This document shows, piece by piece, positions 8,505-19,037 of a stretch of DNA of 64,000 nt. The DNA comes from an uncultured Clostridia bacterium (lineage in GTDB: Bacteria > Bacillota > Clostridia > Oscillospirales > Ruminococcaceae). The DNA lies in contig CANPWL010000001.1 of the NCBI GenBank assembly GCA_947584375.1, positions 62,001 through 126,000 on the forward strand, written 5' to 3'. The notes beneath the pieces were generated by a model. It was not told where the DNA came from. It saw only the letters and a list, made by a program, of their open reading frames with translations, and made no database searches. Position 1 is the stretch's first letter, and each line of letters opens with the position of its first letter. Both the position numbers and the translations under genes were made by a program.

Positions 8505-9662
8505 ATGACAAGCAATACTAACGGAGTTTTATTTGAACCTCAAACTCAAGTGGGACCTCTGGGAATCATCGGAATGAACGGTACTCAGGAGCTTTGCGCT
8601 AAAATCGACAGATACCTTACTAAATGGGCGGCAGAAAGCGGAATTATTAAAGACAGCTATCTGATAGAAGTCGATTGTCCGAGATTTTCATCAGGTGACG
8701 GAAAGGGTATTATAAAATCTACCGTACGAGGTGATGACTTATTCATCATCTGCGATGTCGGAAACTACAACTGCACATACGATTATTTCGGAATGAAGAA
8801 CCATATGTCTCCAGATGACCACTATCAGGACCTTAAAAGAATAATTCAGGCAGCCGGAGGAAAAGCTCATAGAATCAATGTTATAATGCCTATTCTCTAT
8901 GGCGGAAGACAGCACAGAAGAAGCTACCGTGAATCCTTAGACTGTGCAGTTGCTCTTCAGGAACTAGAGGCAATGGGCGTTTCAAACATTCTCACATTTG
9001 ACGCACATGACCCACGTGTGCAGAACGCTGTTCCGCTGATGGGCTTTGACAATGTAATACCTTCGTATCAAGTTTTAAAAGCAATGTTCAGAAATCTCGA
9101 CGACATAGTTATAGACAAAGACCACTTTATGATCATATCCCCTGACGAGGGTGCTATCAACAGAAATATGTACTATGCTTCAGTTTTAAGCGTTGACCTA
9201 GGAATGTTCTACAAAAGGCGTGATTACTCAACTATTGTAAACGGAAGAAACCCTATTGTTGCCCACGAATATTTGGGTAATGATGTAGAGGGAAAGGATG
9301 TTTTCGTAGCAGACGACATTATCTCTTCGGGAGAATCTGTTCTTGACCTCGCCTATGAGTTAAAAAAGAGAAAGGCAAGAAAGATTTACGCTTATGCTAC
9401 TTATGCTATATTCACAAACGGTCTTGATAAGTTTGATATGGCTGTCAATGATGGCATTATCGATGGAGTTTTCGGAACGAATCTTACCTATCGTTCACCT
9501 GAGCTTTTAAGCAGAGATTGGTTCTACGAGGTAGACGTTTCAAAGTATATTGCATACTTTATAGCGTCTCTGAACCACGATCTGTCAATTTCATCTATAA
9601 TTGATCCGCACGAGAAAATAAAAAATCTTCTTGAACAACATAAACATTTGACTGTCAGATAA
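8505..9662 (+). CDS. prs: Ribose-phosphate pyrophosphokinase (PRPP synthetase), long clostridial type
   Basis: Makes PRPP from ribose 5-phosphate and ATP for nucleotide, histidine and tryptophan synthesis. The 385-residue protein is longer than the usual ~315. It carries the ATP/Mg block YGGRQHRRSYRESLDCAVAL and FDAHDPRVQNAVP in the N-terminal half, and a phosphoribosyltransferase-type loop VFVADDIISSGES in the C-terminal half, in place of the common DDMIDTAGT. The first ~20 residues and the C-terminal tail after DWFYEVDVSKY are lineage-specific. TAAGGAG precedes the ATG. It may be read through from potD and ends at a strong terminator. Confidence 0.88.
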   Translation: MTSNTNGVLFEPQTQVGPLGIIGMNGTQELCAKIDRYLTKWAAESGIIKDSYLIEVDCPRFSSGDGKGIIKSTVRGDDLFIICDVGNYNCTYDYFGMKNHMSPDDHYQDLKRIIQAAGGKAHRINVIMPILYGGRQHRRSYRESLDCAVALQELEAMGVSNILTFDAHDPRVQNAVPLMGFDNVIPSYQVLKAMFRNLDDIVIDKDHFMIISPDEGAINRNMYYASVLSVDLGMFYKRRDYSTIVNGRNPIVAHEYLGNDVEGKDVFVADDIISSGESVLDLAYELKKRKARKIYAYATYAIFTNGLDKFDMAVNDGIIDGVFGTNLTYRSPELLSRDWFYEVDVSKYIAYFIASLNHDLSISSIIDPHEKIKNLLEQHKHLTVR

Positions 9663-9668
9663 AAATTT

Positions 9669-9704
9669 AAGGTGTACATCTAAATTAGATGTACACCTTT
9701 TTTA
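9669..9704. terminator. Bidirectional intrinsic terminator between prs and tadA
   Basis: A perfect stem (AAGGTGTACATCTAA with its complement) is flanked by A and T runs, so it can serve both converging genes. Confidence 0.9.
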
Positions 9705-9711
9705 TATAATC

Positions 9712-10173
9712 CTATAATTTCTCTCTTCTCAGCTTTTTAAAAAAATCACTTATTATCTCCGAACATTCATCAAGCAAAATTCCGCTTTCAACCTCCGGAC
9801 AATGATTAAACCTTCCGTCAAACAGATTTATTGTAGAACCCACTGCCCCGAATCTATGGTCAAACGCTCCAATATAAACCTTTTCTATACGACTGTTTAT
9901 AATTGCCCCCGCACACATAGCACAAGGCTCTAATGTCACATATATATCGCAGCCTATAAGCCGCCACCCTCCTAGACTTCTGCTTGCCTCGTTAATGGCG
10001 ATTATCTCAGCGTGTGCAAGAGGAGATCTGTCAGTTTCACGTCGATTATAGCCCTCGCCTATTATTTCTCCCGTTTTTTTATTTACAACAACTGCCCCAA
10101 CAGGGACTTCTCCGATCTCTGATGCCTTAGACGCAAGCTCCAACGCTCTGTTCATATAAAAGGTTTTATCCAT
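9712..10173 (-). CDS. tadA: tRNA-specific adenosine deaminase TadA
   Basis: Converts A34 to inosine in tRNA-Arg(ACG), allowing it to read CGN codons. The 153-residue cytidine-deaminase-fold protein has the zinc site HAEIIAI (His ligand and catalytic Glu) and PCAMCAGAI (two Cys ligands). Length and motifs match TadA rather than free-base deaminases. GGAG precedes the ATG. It is transcribed from its own promoter just downstream of the tuf terminator. Confidence 0.93.
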   Translation of the reverse strand: MDKTFYMNRALELASKASEIGEVPVGAVVVNKKTGEIIGEGYNRRETDRSPLAHAEIIAINEASRSLGGWRLIGCDIYVTLEPCAMCAGAIINSRIEKVYIGAFDHRFGAVGSTINLFDGRFNHCPEVESGILLDECSEIISDFFKKLRREKL

Positions 10174-10203
10174 TCAACTTCTCCGATTTATGATTTTTAA
10201 TTT

Positions 10204-10232
10204 ATTGTACCATAAAAAGTAATATCTGTAAA
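10204..10232 (-). promoter_or_regulatory. Sigma-A-type promoter for tadA
   Basis: Minus-strand TTTACA (10227-10232), 17 bp, then TACAAT (10204-10209) preceded by TGG, an extended -10. It lies about 30 bases upstream of the tadA start. Confidence 0.55.
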
Positions 10233-10264
10233 CAAAAAACCACCGGAAAGCTTCCGATGGTTTT
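10233..10264 (-). terminator. Intrinsic terminator of tuf
   Basis: On the minus strand, AACCATCGGAAGC pairs with TTTCCGGTGGTT (one wobble) and is followed by a run of T, 17 bases after the tuf stop. Confidence 0.85.
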
Positions 10265-10280
10265 TATATTTATACGTTAA

Positions 10281-11480
10281 TTACTTTTCGATAGCTGTAA
10301 CAACGCCTGAACCTACTGTTCTGCCGCCCTCACGGATAGCAAAACGAAGTCCCTCTTCAATAGCGATTGGAGTGATAAGCTCAACGCCGATCTCTACGTT
10401 ATCGCCAGGCATACACATTTCCTTGTCAGCAGGAAGTGTGATAACACCGGTAACGTCAGTTGTTCTGAAATAGAACTGAGGTCTGTAATTATTAAAGAAA
10501 GGTGTGTGACGTCCGCCTTCATCCTTCTTCAAAACGTAAACCTGACCCTTGAACTTTGTTTCAGGATGAATTGAGTTAGGTGCACAAAGAACCTGTCCTC
10601 TTTCGATGTCCTCTCTCTGAACTCCACGGAGAAGAGCACCAATGTTATCTCCAGCCTCAGCATAATCAAGAATCTTTCTGAACATCTCGATACCTGTAAC
10701 AACTGTCTTAGCTCTCTCCTCTGTCAAACCAATGATTTCAACTTCGTCACCGGTTGTGAGCTTTCCTCTTTCTACTCTACCGGTAGCAACTGTTCCACGT
10801 CCTGTGATTGTGAAAACGTCCTCAACAGGCATAAGGAACGGCTGGTCAGAAGCTCTTTCAGGAGTTGGGATATACTCGTCAACTGCATCCATAAGCTCAA
10901 GAATAGGAGCATATGCAGGGTCATTAATATCATCCGGAGCCTCTAAAGCCTTAAGAGCTGAACCCTTGATGATCGGAATATCATCACCAGGGAACTCATA
11001 CTCGTTAAGAGTTTCTCTGATGTCCATTTCAACCAATTCAAGAAGCTCTGGGTCGTCAACCTGGTCAGCTTTGTTCATAAATACTACGATATAAGGAACT
11101 CCAACCTGACGTGCAAGAAGCAAGTGCTCTTTTGTCTGAGCCATAGGTCCGTCTGATGAAGCTACAACAAGGATAGCTCCGTCCATCTGAGCGGCACCTG
11201 TTATCATGTTCTTTACATAGTCAGCGTGTCCTGGGCAGTCAACGTGTGCATAGTGACGCTTATCAGTTTCATACTCAACGTGAGCTGTATTGATTGTAAT
11301 TCCACGCTCTCTCTCCTCAGGAGCACCGTCGATCTGATCATAAGCTTCAAACTGTGCAAGACCCTTTAAATGAAGTGCCTTTGTAATTGCTGCTGTTAAA
11401 GTTGTTTTACCATGGTCAACGTGTCCGATAGTACCAATGTTGACATGGGGTTTAGTTCTTTCAAATTTTTCCTTAGCCAT
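10281..11480 (-). CDS. tuf: Elongation factor Tu
   Basis: Delivers aminoacyl-tRNA to the ribosome as a GTP complex. The 399-residue protein has all GTPase motifs ([18 protein letters not shown] effector loop, [17 protein letters not shown]) and both beta-barrel domains. GGGAGG lies upstream of the ATG. It ends the rpoBC-str cluster but is separated from fusA by 124 bases containing a good promoter, so it can be expressed independently and more strongly. Confidence 0.98.
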   Translation of the reverse strand: MAKEKFERTKPHVNIGTIGHVDHGKTTLTAAITKALHLKGLAQFEAYDQIDGAPEERERGITINTAHVEYETDKRHYAHVDCPGHADYVKNMITGAAQMDGAILVVASSDGPMAQTKEHLLLARQVGVPYIVVFMNKADQVDDPELLELVEMDIRETLNEYEFPGDDIPIIKGSALKALEAPDDINDPAYAPILELMDAVDEYIPTPERASDQPFLMPVEDVFTITGRGTVATGRVERGKLTTGDEVEIIGLTEERAKTVVTGIEMFRKILDYAEAGDNIGALLRGVQREDIERGQVLCAPNSIHPETKFKGQVYVLKKDEGGRHTPFFNNYRPQFYFRTTDVTGVITLPADKEMCMPGDNVEIGVELITPIAIEEGLRFAIREGGRTVGSGVVTAIEK

Positions 11481-11540
11481 TTGGAATTTCCTCCCTTAAA
11501 AATAATTTGATATTTTTTACTTTATAAAAGTTACAAAAGT

Positions 11541-11569
11541 ATTATACCCTACTTCCCCAAGAATTTCAA
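11541..11569 (-). promoter_or_regulatory. Promoter for tuf
   Basis: Minus-strand TTGAAA (11564-11569), 17 bp, then TATAAT (11541-11546). An A-rich tract precedes the -35 box. The leader is about 55 bases. Confidence 0.7.
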
Positions 11570-11604
11570 GTCTTTTTACGTATTTTTTTATCTAAATACA
11601 AATT

Positions 11605-13689
11605 TTAGTCGTTATTCTTGCTTCTGTTTGACATAATTTTTTCTGCAATTGATTTCGGAACCTCAATATAGCTGTCAGGCTCCATTGAATATTGACCACG
11701 TCCCTGTGTTCTTGAACGCAGCTCGTTTGAATATCCGAACATTTCGGAAAGCGGAACTAAAGCATTGATCTGCTGTGCACCAGGTCTTGCGTCCATACCC
11801 TGAATCTGTCCACGGCGTGAGTTAAGGTCTCCGATAACGTCGCCCATATACTCTTCAGGAACTATAACTACAACCTTCATTATAGGTTCAAGAATAACAG
11901 GATCTGCCTTCTTCATAGCCTCTTTGAAAGCCATAGAACCGGCAATTTTAAATGCCATTTCAGATGAGTCGACCTCGTGATACGATCCGTCGTAAAGAGT
12001 TACCTTAACATCAACTACCGGATAACCTGCCAATACACCGCTTTGCATTGCACCCTGAATACCGGCGTCAACAGCAGGAATATACTCCTTAGGAATAGCT
12101 CCTCCAACAATTTTGTTAATAAACTCATAACCCTTGCCGGATACATTAGGTTCAACAAGGATTTTAACGTGTCCGTACTGACCTTTACCGCCAGACTGTC
12201 TTGCATACTTATGATCGACATCAGCTGTGGTTCTAATAGTTTCCTTATAAGCAACCTGAGGTGCTCCGACGTTAGCCTCTACCTTAAATTCACGAAGCAA
12301 ACGATCTACGATAATTTCAAGGTGAAGCTCACCCATACCTGAAATTATAGTCTGTCCTGTTTCCTCATCGGTATGAGTTCTGAATGTCGGGTCTTCTTCA
12401 GCCAGCTTTGATAAAGCAATACCCATCTTCTCCTGACCTGCTTTTGTCTTAGGCTCGATAGCCAAATCGATAACAGGGTCAGGGAATTCCATTGATTCAA
12501 GAATAATAGGGTGTTTTTCATCACACAATGTGTCACCAGTACCGGTATTCTTCAAACCAACAGCTGCTGCAATATCACCTGCATAAACCTGATCAATATC
12601 TTTTCTGTTATTTGAGTGCATCTGAAGAATTCTACCGATTCTCTCGTTATCATCCTTAGAAGCATTGTAAACAGTAGATCCCTTTTCAAGAACTCCCGAA
12701 TATACTCTGAAGAAACAGAGCTTTCCTACAAATGGGTCGGTAGCGATCTTAAATGCTAATGCTGCAAACGGCTCTTCATCTGATGAAGGTCTTTCCTCTT
12801 CAGCATCAGTATTTGGATTTGTACCCTTAATTGCAGGAACGTCAATCGGTGACGGCATATAGTCAACAATAGCGTCAAGCAGCTTCTGTACACCCTTATT
12901 TCTATATGACGTACCGCATACTACCGGAACCATATGGTTAGCCAGAGTAGCCTTTCTGATGCAAAGTTTGATCTCATCAATCGTAAGTTCTTCACCGTCT
13001 AAATATTTCATCATGATCTCTTCATCCTGCTCTGCAACATGTTCGATCATATCATCATGATATTTTTGAGCCTTTTCCTTCAAATCCTCAGGAATTTCCT
13101 CAACTCGAATATCTTTTCCAAGGTCATCATAATATACATACGCTTTCATTTCAAGAAGGTCAATAACACCCTTGAATGTGTCCTCTGCTCCGATTGGAAG
13201 CTGAATAGGAACAGCATTTGTTTTAAGTCTTGTCTTTAGCATGTCAACTACGTTGTAAAAATCTGCTCCCATAATATCCATTTTATTTACGTATACCATA
13301 CGCGGAACATGATATTTGTCAGCTTGTCTCCATACTGTTTCAGTTTGCGGCTCAACTCCGCCCTTTGCACAAAGAACTGTTACAGATCCGTCAAGAACTC
13401 TCAATGAACGCTCAACCTCAACTGTAAAGTCAACGTGTCCCGGAGTGTCAATAATATTGATTCTGTGATTTTTCCAAAATGCAGTAGTTGCAGCCGAAGT
13501 AATTGTAATACCTCTTTCCTGCTCCTGCTCCATCCAGTCCATTGTAGCAGCACCCTCATGAACCTCACCTATCTTATGGTTAATACCGGTATAAAATAGG
13601 ATACGCTCTGTCGTGGTTGTTTTACCAGCATCAATATGAGCCATGATACCAATATTTCTGGTATCCTGTAATGAACAATCTCTTGCCAT
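11605..13689 (-). CDS. fusA: Elongation factor G
   Basis: GTPase that translocates tRNA and mRNA on the ribosome. The 694-residue protein has [19 protein letters not shown] (P-loop), RGITITSA (switch I), [13 protein letters not shown], and domains II to V through the GMGELHLE block and the C-terminal RRGQIQGM segment. Full length matches canonical FusA. AGGAGG precedes the ATG. It lies 18 bases downstream of rpsG in the str operon. Confidence 0.98.
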   Translation of the reverse strand: MARDCSLQDTRNIGIMAHIDAGKTTTTERILFYTGINHKIGEVHEGAATMDWMEQEQERGITITSAATTAFWKNHRINIIDTPGHVDFTVEVERSLRVLDGSVTVLCAKGGVEPQTETVWRQADKYHVPRMVYVNKMDIMGADFYNVVDMLKTRLKTNAVPIQLPIGAEDTFKGVIDLLEMKAYVYYDDLGKDIRVEEIPEDLKEKAQKYHDDMIEHVAEQDEEIMMKYLDGEELTIDEIKLCIRKATLANHMVPVVCGTSYRNKGVQKLLDAIVDYMPSPIDVPAIKGTNPNTDAEEERPSSDEEPFAALAFKIATDPFVGKLCFFRVYSGVLEKGSTVYNASKDDNERIGRILQMHSNNRKDIDQVYAGDIAAAVGLKNTGTGDTLCDEKHPIILESMEFPDPVIDLAIEPKTKAGQEKMGIALSKLAEEDPTFRTHTDEETGQTIISGMGELHLEIIVDRLLREFKVEANVGAPQVAYKETIRTTADVDHKYARQSGGKGQYGHVKILVEPNVSGKGYEFINKIVGGAIPKEYIPAVDAGIQGAMQSGVLAGYPVVDVKVTLYDGSYHEVDSSEMAFKIAGSMAFKEAMKKADPVILEPIMKVVVIVPEEYMGDVIGDLNSRRGQIQGMDARPGAQQINALVPLSEMFGYSNELRSRTQGRGQYSMEPDSYIEVPKSIAEKIMSNRSKNND

Positions 13690-13707
13690 AAAATCCTCCT
13701 ATTAATA

Positions 13708-14178
13708 TTACCAACGATAGTGAGCGAAAGCCTTGTTTGCTTCTGCCATCTTGTGTGTATCATCTTTCTTCTTGCAAGCTCCTCCAACGCCGTTTACTGC
13801 GTCCATAATCTCTGCTGCAAGCTTTTCTTTCATAGTTTTTTCGTGTCTTGCTCTTGCATAATTCGTTAGCCATCTAAGTCCCAGTGTCTGACGTCTTTCA
13901 GGACGTACCTCCATAGGCACCTGATATGTCGAACCTCCGACACGGCGAGCCTTTACCTCAAGACTTGGCATGATATTTTCCATTGCCTGTTCAAAAGACT
14001 CTAATGCAGGCTTTCCTGTTTTTTCTTCTACAATTTCAAATGCTCCGTATACTATCTTCTGAGCAACACCCTTCTTACCGTCCAACATTACGTTGTTGAT
14101 AAGACGTGTAACCAGCTTTGATTTGTATATCGGGTCTTGCAAAACATCTCTTTTTGCAACTTTACCTCTTCTTGGCAC
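13708..14178 (-). CDS. rpsG: 30S ribosomal protein S7
   Basis: Primary 16S-binding protein of the 30S head. Starting at the GTG (14176-14178) gives [11 protein letters not shown] and 156 residues, the family's standard length, with GGAGGG ten bases upstream; an in-frame upstream ATG at 14196 includes the ribosome binding site itself and is rejected. The S7 block [16 protein letters not shown] is present. S7 proteins commonly autoregulate str operons by binding the S12-S7 spacer, and the spacer here is unusually structured. Confidence 0.97.
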   Translation of the reverse strand: MPRRGKVAKRDVLQDPIYKSKLVTRLINNVMLDGKKGVAQKIVYGAFEIVEEKTGKPALESFEQAMENIMPSLEVKARRVGGSTYQVPMEVRPERRQTLGLRWLTNYARARHEKTMKEKLAAEIMDAVNGVGGACKKKDDTHKMAEANKAFAHYRW

Positions 14179-14323
14179 TTTAATTCCCTCCTTCATAGAA
14201 TGATATCATAGGTACTCGCTCTGCGACCATAACCGCAGCCCCGTCAGTCCAATGCAGAGGTACTATATATATAATACTCCACATTAACTGTGGTAATTGA
14301 GTTCTACCTTAAATTTTGCAGGC
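14179..14323 (-). promoter_or_regulatory. Structured rpsL-rpsG spacer, candidate S7-binding leader
   Basis: The 145-base spacer contains two clear stems on the minus strand: CCACA/TGTGG (14279-14293) and CTGCG/CGCAG (14221-14238), plus a GC-rich segment unlike the AT-rich spacers elsewhere in the window. The position matches the known S7 regulatory site of str operons in other bacteria; the assignment here is inference. Confidence 0.35.
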
Positions 14324-14740
14324 TTATTTGCCCTTTGGTCTTTTTGCACCGTATTTTGAACGGGCTTGCATTCTTCCGTTTACACCCTGAGCGTCAAGAG
14401 TTCCTCTGATGATATGATAACGAACACCAGGAAGGTCTTTAACTCTTCCGCCTCTTATCATAACAACGCTGTGCTCCTGAAGGTTATGACCAACACCCGG
14501 AATGTACGCAGTAACTTCCTGACCATTTGTAAGCTTTACTCTGGCAATCTTTCTCATAGCTGAGTTAGGCTTCTTAGGTGTAGCTGTTTTAACTGCTGTG
14601 CATACTCCACGCTTTTGAGGACAGCTCTGATCAATTACAACCTTCTTCTGAGCGTTAAAACCCTTTTGAAGAGCAGGTGCAGTTGACTTTGATGTAGACA
14701 TCTTTCTGCCGTTTCTTACCAACTGGTTAAATGTAGGCAT
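14324..14740 (-). CDS. rpsL: 30S ribosomal protein S12
   Basis: S12 sits at the decoding centre and controls translational accuracy. The 138-residue protein begins [12 protein letters not shown] and contains [13 protein letters not shown] and [13 protein letters not shown]. The lysines altered in streptomycin-resistant mutants (second K of PKKPNS, K of RVKDLPG) are wild type. AAGGAGAG precedes the ATG. It is the first str gene and has its own consensus promoter, so rpsL-rpsG-fusA do not depend on rpoBC transcription. Confidence 0.98.
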   Translation of the reverse strand: MPTFNQLVRNGRKMSTSKSTAPALQKGFNAQKKVVIDQSCPQKRGVCTAVKTATPKKPNSAMRKIARVKLTNGQEVTAYIPGVGHNLQEHSVVMIRGGRVKDLPGVRYHIIRGTLDAQGVNGRMQARSKYGAKRPKGK

Positions 14741-14796
14741 ATTCTCTCTCCTTTCCTAAAATCTTCCGCAGACCATACGAGGTCAGCATAAGAAAT

Positions 14797-14825
14797 ATTA
14801 TATACTTAATAATTTCATTTGTCAA
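14797..14825 (-). promoter_or_regulatory. Consensus promoter for rpsL-rpsG-fusA
   Basis: Minus-strand TTGACA (14820-14825), 17 bp, TATAAT (14797-14802), about 55 bases upstream of rpsL. Both hexamers are perfect. Confidence 0.85.
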
Positions 14826-14909
14826 GCATTTATATAGAAAAATGATGATAATTTTCCAACGGCGTAATTATTAATTGACATCATCAATAAACAGATATTT
14901 ATATAATTA

Positions 14910-14940
14910 CAAAACAGCCCGTATTTATTCTATACGAGCT
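14910..14940 (-). terminator. Weak intrinsic terminator after the small membrane-protein gene
   Basis: Minus-strand ATAGCTCGTAT pairs imperfectly with ATACGGGCT and is followed by TGTTTTG, just past the stop at 14949. Confidence 0.45.
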
Positions 14941-14948
14941 ATTATTTA

Positions 14949-15347
14949 TCATTCTGATAAATCATATATGTTATAAGGCTTTACTTTTGCACTTTCTTTC
15001 AAAAGATATTCTTCCGTATCAAAATAACTGAATTTTAATTTGCTAGAATTTTCAATGTTGTTTAATTCTATTTTTTTCTCACTATTATTATATAAATCAA
15101 CATCTTCTGTTGACAAGATCAATTTATCAAGCGTCTTATTATTACCATAAACGATATCTGTCAGCGTGATTTCCTTTTTCTCTAAATCAACATTACTTAC
15201 AATACCTGTTGCATGATATAAAACACTAAAACTACTTTCATCGGCGTATTTCATATTAAAAATTAACATAATAATAGTCATAATTATTGCTGTAAATACG
15301 ATTATTAATGCAATAATTAATATATTTTTGTTTTTCGCGATTTTCAA
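14949..15347 (-). CDS. Small single-span membrane protein of unknown function between rpoC and rpsL
   Basis: A 132-residue protein starting at TTG (15345-15347) with AGGAGAG six bases upstream. Residues 8-31 form one strongly hydrophobic helix (ILIIALIIVFTAIIMTIIML), followed by a hydrophilic extracytoplasmic domain of short beta-like segments (ATGIVSNVDLEKKEITLTDI). No cysteine lipobox and no family I recognise. It occupies the place where many Firmicutes have an L7Ae-like ribosomal gene. Terminator-like hairpins on both sides suggest it is transcribed apart from rpoBC and rpsL. Confidence 0.8.
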   Translation of the reverse strand: MKIAKNKNILIIALIIVFTAIIMTIIMLIFNMKYADESSFSVLYHATGIVSNVDLEKKEITLTDIVYGNNKTLDKLILSTEDVDLYNNSEKKIELNNIENSSKLKFSYFDTEEYLLKESAKVKPYNIYDLSE

Positions 15348-15381
15348 GTCGATCTCTCCTTTTTTAAGGATTTATAAATAT

Positions 15382-15416
15382 AAAACAGAAGAACAGCCCG
15401 TTTAAGAGCTGTTCTA
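15382..15416 (-). terminator. Intrinsic terminator of rpoBC
   Basis: A perfect 8-bp stem, AGAACAGC with GCTGTTCT (15390-15415), followed on the minus strand by TCTGTTTTAT, lies directly after the rpoC stop. Confidence 0.8.
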
Positions 15417-15425
15417 TAATAATTA

Positions 15426-18400
15426 TTAAACTGTTGTCTTTGACTGTTCAGGAACAGCTGTACTGGCGATCTGAACATTATTGTAAATATCCATACCCGT
15501 TCCGGCAGGAATCAGTTTACCTATAATTACGTTTTCCTTAAGTCCGATAAGATGATCGCTCTTTCCTCTGATTGCAGCGTCAGTCAACGCCTTTGTAGTT
15601 TCCTGGAATGAAGCAGCAGACAAGAAACTGTCTGAATTGGATGACGCTTTTGTAATACCCTGTAAAACAGGAAAAGTTGTTATGAGTTTTCCATTGATAT
15701 CTCCGGCATCTATTTCACTTTGAATTTCTTTGTTGATTGCCGCAATCTCATGAGCGTCAACCAAAGCTCCGGGAAGAAGATAACTGCTTCCTGGGTCGTC
15801 TACTTTTACCTTTCTCATCATCTGACGAACGATAACCTCAATATGCTTATCGTTGATATCAACACCCTGCAAACGATAAACTTTCTGAACCTCTGTGATG
15901 ATATAATTCTGAACAGCCTCAACACCGTTTACAGCCAAAATGTCGTTTGGATTAATTGAACCCTCAGTGAGAGAGTCTCCTGCCTTAACTATATCTCCCT
16001 CATGAACCTTTATCTTGAAGCCGTATGGGATCGTATAGCTTTCCTGCTCCGGATTGTTGATATCTTCATTTGTAATAACGATTTGCTTTGTCTTTTTAAC
16101 CTCTTCAATATGAACTTTTCCGCTAATACTTGAAATAATAGCCGCACCCTTAGGCTTTCTCGATTCAAACAGCTCTTCAACTCTGGGAAGACCCTGAGTA
16201 ATATCCTCAGCAGACGCAATACCTCCGGTATGGAATGTTCTCATAGTAAGCTGCGTACCCGGCTCGCCGATTGACTGTGCGGAGATAATTCCAACAGCTT
16301 CACCGACAGAGGCAAGATTTCCGTTTGCCAAATTAGCTCCATAGCATTTAGCGCAAACACCGTGCTCTGATTCGCAATGAAGTACCGAACGAATTTTTAT
16401 CTTTTCAATATTATGCTCTTCCATAAATGCGGCAACTCTGTCAGCATCACTTTCATTCATAAGCTTGTTGTGAGACAGTATAAGCTCTCCTGTTTCCTCA
16501 TCTCTTAGATCCTCAACTAAGAAACGTCCAACAAGCCTTTCATTCAAAGGCTCTATTATTTCATTACCGTTTTTAATTTCAAATACTTCAATACCATGAG
16601 TGGTTCCGCAGTCCTCTTCATGGATAATAACATCCTGAGAAACATCAACAAGCCTTCTTGTCAGGTAACCCGAGTCAGCCGTTCTCAAAGCTGTATCGGC
16701 AAGTCCCTTTCTTGCACCACGTGAAGAAATAAAATATTCAAGAATGTTAAGACCCTCACGATAGTTAGCACGAATAGGCATCTCAATAGTTGATCCTGAT
16801 GTATTAGCGATAAGTCCGCGCATACCTGCCAGCTGTCTTATCTGGTTGATACTACCACGAGCTCCAGAATCAGCCATCATATTGATCGGGTTGTATGGAT
16901 CCAATCCGTTTTTAAGAGCGTCTGTAACCTCATCGGTTGCATTATTCCAAATCTCAATGAACTTCTTAGATTTTTCTTCTCTGGAAATATAACCTCTCTT
17001 ATACTGTGCGTCAACCTTACTTACAAGATTATCAGCCTTTTCTATGATATCCTTTTTAGCTTCAGGGATTTCAGCGTCACAAACAGCAACAGTAATAGCA
17101 GCCTTTGTCGAATACTTATATCCTGTTGACTTGATTTTATCCAAAACCTCACTTGTTGTTGTCGTTCCGTGAATTTTTATGCATCTTTCTATAATATCTG
17201 AAAGCTGTTTCTTCTTAACAAGGAATGAAACCTCAAGGTCAAACTGATTATCAGGATTTGTTCTGTCAACAAATCCTAAATCCTGCGGAATATTTTCATT
17301 AAAGATAAGCCTTCCGACAGTAGCGTCAATAATTCTCGAAACCTGATTATCTCCTATTTGCTTAGTGACCTTGACTTTGATGGCAGCATGGAGTGAAACA
17401 ACTCCTGCATCATATGCCATAAGAGCCTCGTTTACGTCTTTGAATACCTTTCCTTCTCCCTTTTCTCCCTCTTTCAACAATGTCAGATAATAAGAACCAA
17501 GAAGCATATCCTGAGTAGGAATTGCAACAGGACGTCCGTCAGACGGCTTTAACAGATTATTAGCTGCAAGCATCAGAAAACGAGCTTCCGTCTGAGCCTC
17601 TGCTGACAAAGGTACGTGAACAGCCATCTGATCTCCGTCAAAGTCAGCGTTATATGCCGTACATACAAGCGGATGTAGCTTTAAAGCTCTTCCCTCGACA
17701 AGAACAGGCTCAAATGCTTGAATACCAAGCCTGTGAAGCGTCGGAGCACGGTTTAAAAGTACAGGATGTCCCTGTATAACCTGTTCCAGTGCGTCCCAAA
17801 CTTCAGGTCTTGCCCTGTCCACCATTTTCTTGGCAGATTTTATATTGATTGACGGATTTGTATCTACAAGTCTTTTCATAACAAACGGCTTGAAAAGTTC
17901 AAGTGCCATTTCTTTAGGAAGTCCGCATTGATACATTTTCAGTTCAGGACCTACAACAATAACCGAACGTCCTGAATAGTCAACACGCTTTCCGAGAAGG
18001 TTCTGACGGAAACGTCCCTGCTTACCCTTAAGCATATCAGAAAGAGACTTGAATGCTCTATTGTTCGGTCCCGTAACAGGTCTTCCGTGTCTGCCGTTGT
18101 CAATAAGTGCGTCAACGGCTTCCTGAAGCATTCTCTTCTCGTTTCTAATAATAATGTCAGGAGCTTGAAGCTCTAACATTCTTTGTAAACGATTATTTCT
18201 GTTTATAACCCTTCTGTATAAGTCGTTCAAATCAGAAGTTGCATATCGTCCTCCGTCCAACATAACCATAGGTCTGAGTTCCGGAGGAATAACAGGAACT
18301 ACATCTAAAATCATCCATTCAGGACGGTTTCCTGATGTTCTGAAAGCCTCAACAATTTCAAGCCTTTTTAAAAGCTTGATTCTCTTTTGTCCTGCGGGGA

Positions 18401-18989
18401 GCCCGTCAAGCTCCGACTTAAGCTCGCTCGACAGCTTATCCAAATCTATCTGAGCCAAAAGCTCTTTTACAGCTTCAGCACCCATTCCCGCTTTAAATTT
18501 GTCCTCATACTTTTCTCTCATCTCGACATAGTCCTTTTCTGAGAGAAGCTGACATCTTTCAAGCTCGGTATCACCCGGATCGATCACAATATATTTTGTA
18601 AAGTACAAAACCTCCTCCAAACGCTTTTGAGAAACCTCAAGCATCTGACCGATCCTAGAAGGCGTACCCTTAAAGTACCATATATGCGAAACAGGAGCGG
18701 CAAGCTCTATATGACCCATCCTTTCACGCCTAACCTTAGCACGGGTAACCTCAACTCCGCATCGTTCGCAGACTTTTCCCTTAAAACGGATTTTCTTATA
18801 TTTTCCGCAGTGACACTCCCAATCCTTTGAAGGTCCAAAGATTTTCTCACAGAAAAGTCCGTCTCTTTCTGGCTTCTGAGTTCTGTAATTTATCGTTTCA
18901 GGTCTTGTTACAACACCGTATGACCACTCTCTTATTTTATCAGGTGATGCAAGACCGATTTTTATTGAATCAAAAGTATTAAATTCCAA
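15426..18989 (-). CDS. rpoC: RNA polymerase beta' subunit
   Basis: Forms the catalytic cleft of RNA polymerase with RpoB. The 1187-residue protein starts at TTG with GGAAGAAGGG upstream. It has the N-terminal zinc finger (Cys59, 61, 74, 77), the catalytic [12 protein letters not shown] loop with Mg-binding Asp449, 451 and 453, and the second zinc cluster around [13 protein letters not shown]. The length is typical for Firmicutes, with no large insertion. It lies 48 bases downstream of rpoB and ends in a terminator. Confidence 0.98.
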   Translation of the reverse strand: MEFNTFDSIKIGLASPDKIREWSYGVVTRPETINYRTQKPERDGLFCEKIFGPSKDWECHCGKYKKIRFKGKVCERCGVEVTRAKVRRERMGHIELAAPVSHIWYFKGTPSRIGQMLEVSQKRLEEVLYFTKYIVIDPGDTELERCQLLSEKDYVEMREKYEDKFKAGMGAEAVKELLAQIDLDKLSSELKSELDGLPAGQKRIKLLKRLEIVEAFRTSGNRPEWMILDVVPVIPPELRPMVMLDGGRYATSDLNDLYRRVINRNNRLQRMLELQAPDIIIRNEKRMLQEAVDALIDNGRHGRPVTGPNNRAFKSLSDMLKGKQGRFRQNLLGKRVDYSGRSVIVVGPELKMYQCGLPKEMALELFKPFVMKRLVDTNPSINIKSAKKMVDRARPEVWDALEQVIQGHPVLLNRAPTLHRLGIQAFEPVLVEGRALKLHPLVCTAYNADFDGDQMAVHVPLSAEAQTEARFLMLAANNLLKPSDGRPVAIPTQDMLLGSYYLTLLKEGEKGEGKVFKDVNEALMAYDAGVVSLHAAIKVKVTKQIGDNQVSRIIDATVGRLIFNENIPQDLGFVDRTNPDNQFDLEVSFLVKKKQLSDIIERCIKIHGTTTTSEVLDKIKSTGYKYSTKAAITVAVCDAEIPEAKKDIIEKADNLVSKVDAQYKRGYISREEKSKKFIEIWNNATDEVTDALKNGLDPYNPINMMADSGARGSINQIRQLAGMRGLIANTSGSTIEMPIRANYREGLNILEYFISSRGARKGLADTALRTADSGYLTRRLVDVSQDVIIHEEDCGTTHGIEVFEIKNGNEIIEPLNERLVGRFLVEDLRDEETGELILSHNKLMNESDADRVAAFMEEHNIEKIKIRSVLHCESEHGVCAKCYGANLANGNLASVGEAVGIISAQSIGEPGTQLTMRTFHTGGIASAEDITQGLPRVEELFESRKPKGAAIISSISGKVHIEEVKKTKQIVITNEDINNPEQESYTIPYGFKIKVHEGDIVKAGDSLTEGSINPNDILAVNGVEAVQNYIITEVQKVYRLQGVDINDKHIEVIVRQMMRKVKVDDPGSSYLLPGALVDAHEIAAINKEIQSEIDAGDINGKLITTFPVLQGITKASSNSDSFLSAASFQETTKALTDAAIRGKSDHLIGLKENVIIGKLIPAGTGMDIYNNVQIASTAVPEQSKTTV

Positions 18990-19037
18990 TATTCGACCCT
19001 TCTTCCTTATATTTAAGCATTTCGGAAATATAAATTA

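Noticed and set aside
11977-12342. Plus-strand open frame of about 120 codons inside fusA
   Set aside because: It is antisense to a fully conserved essential gene and has no ribosome site; the frame is open because of codon bias. The same applies to frames opposite rpoB, rpoC and the ABC genes.
14324-14740. Possible streptomycin or rifampicin resistance mutations in rpsL and rpoB
   Set aside because: The key residues (both Lys in S12; Asp, His and Ser in the rifampicin region of RpoB) are wild type.
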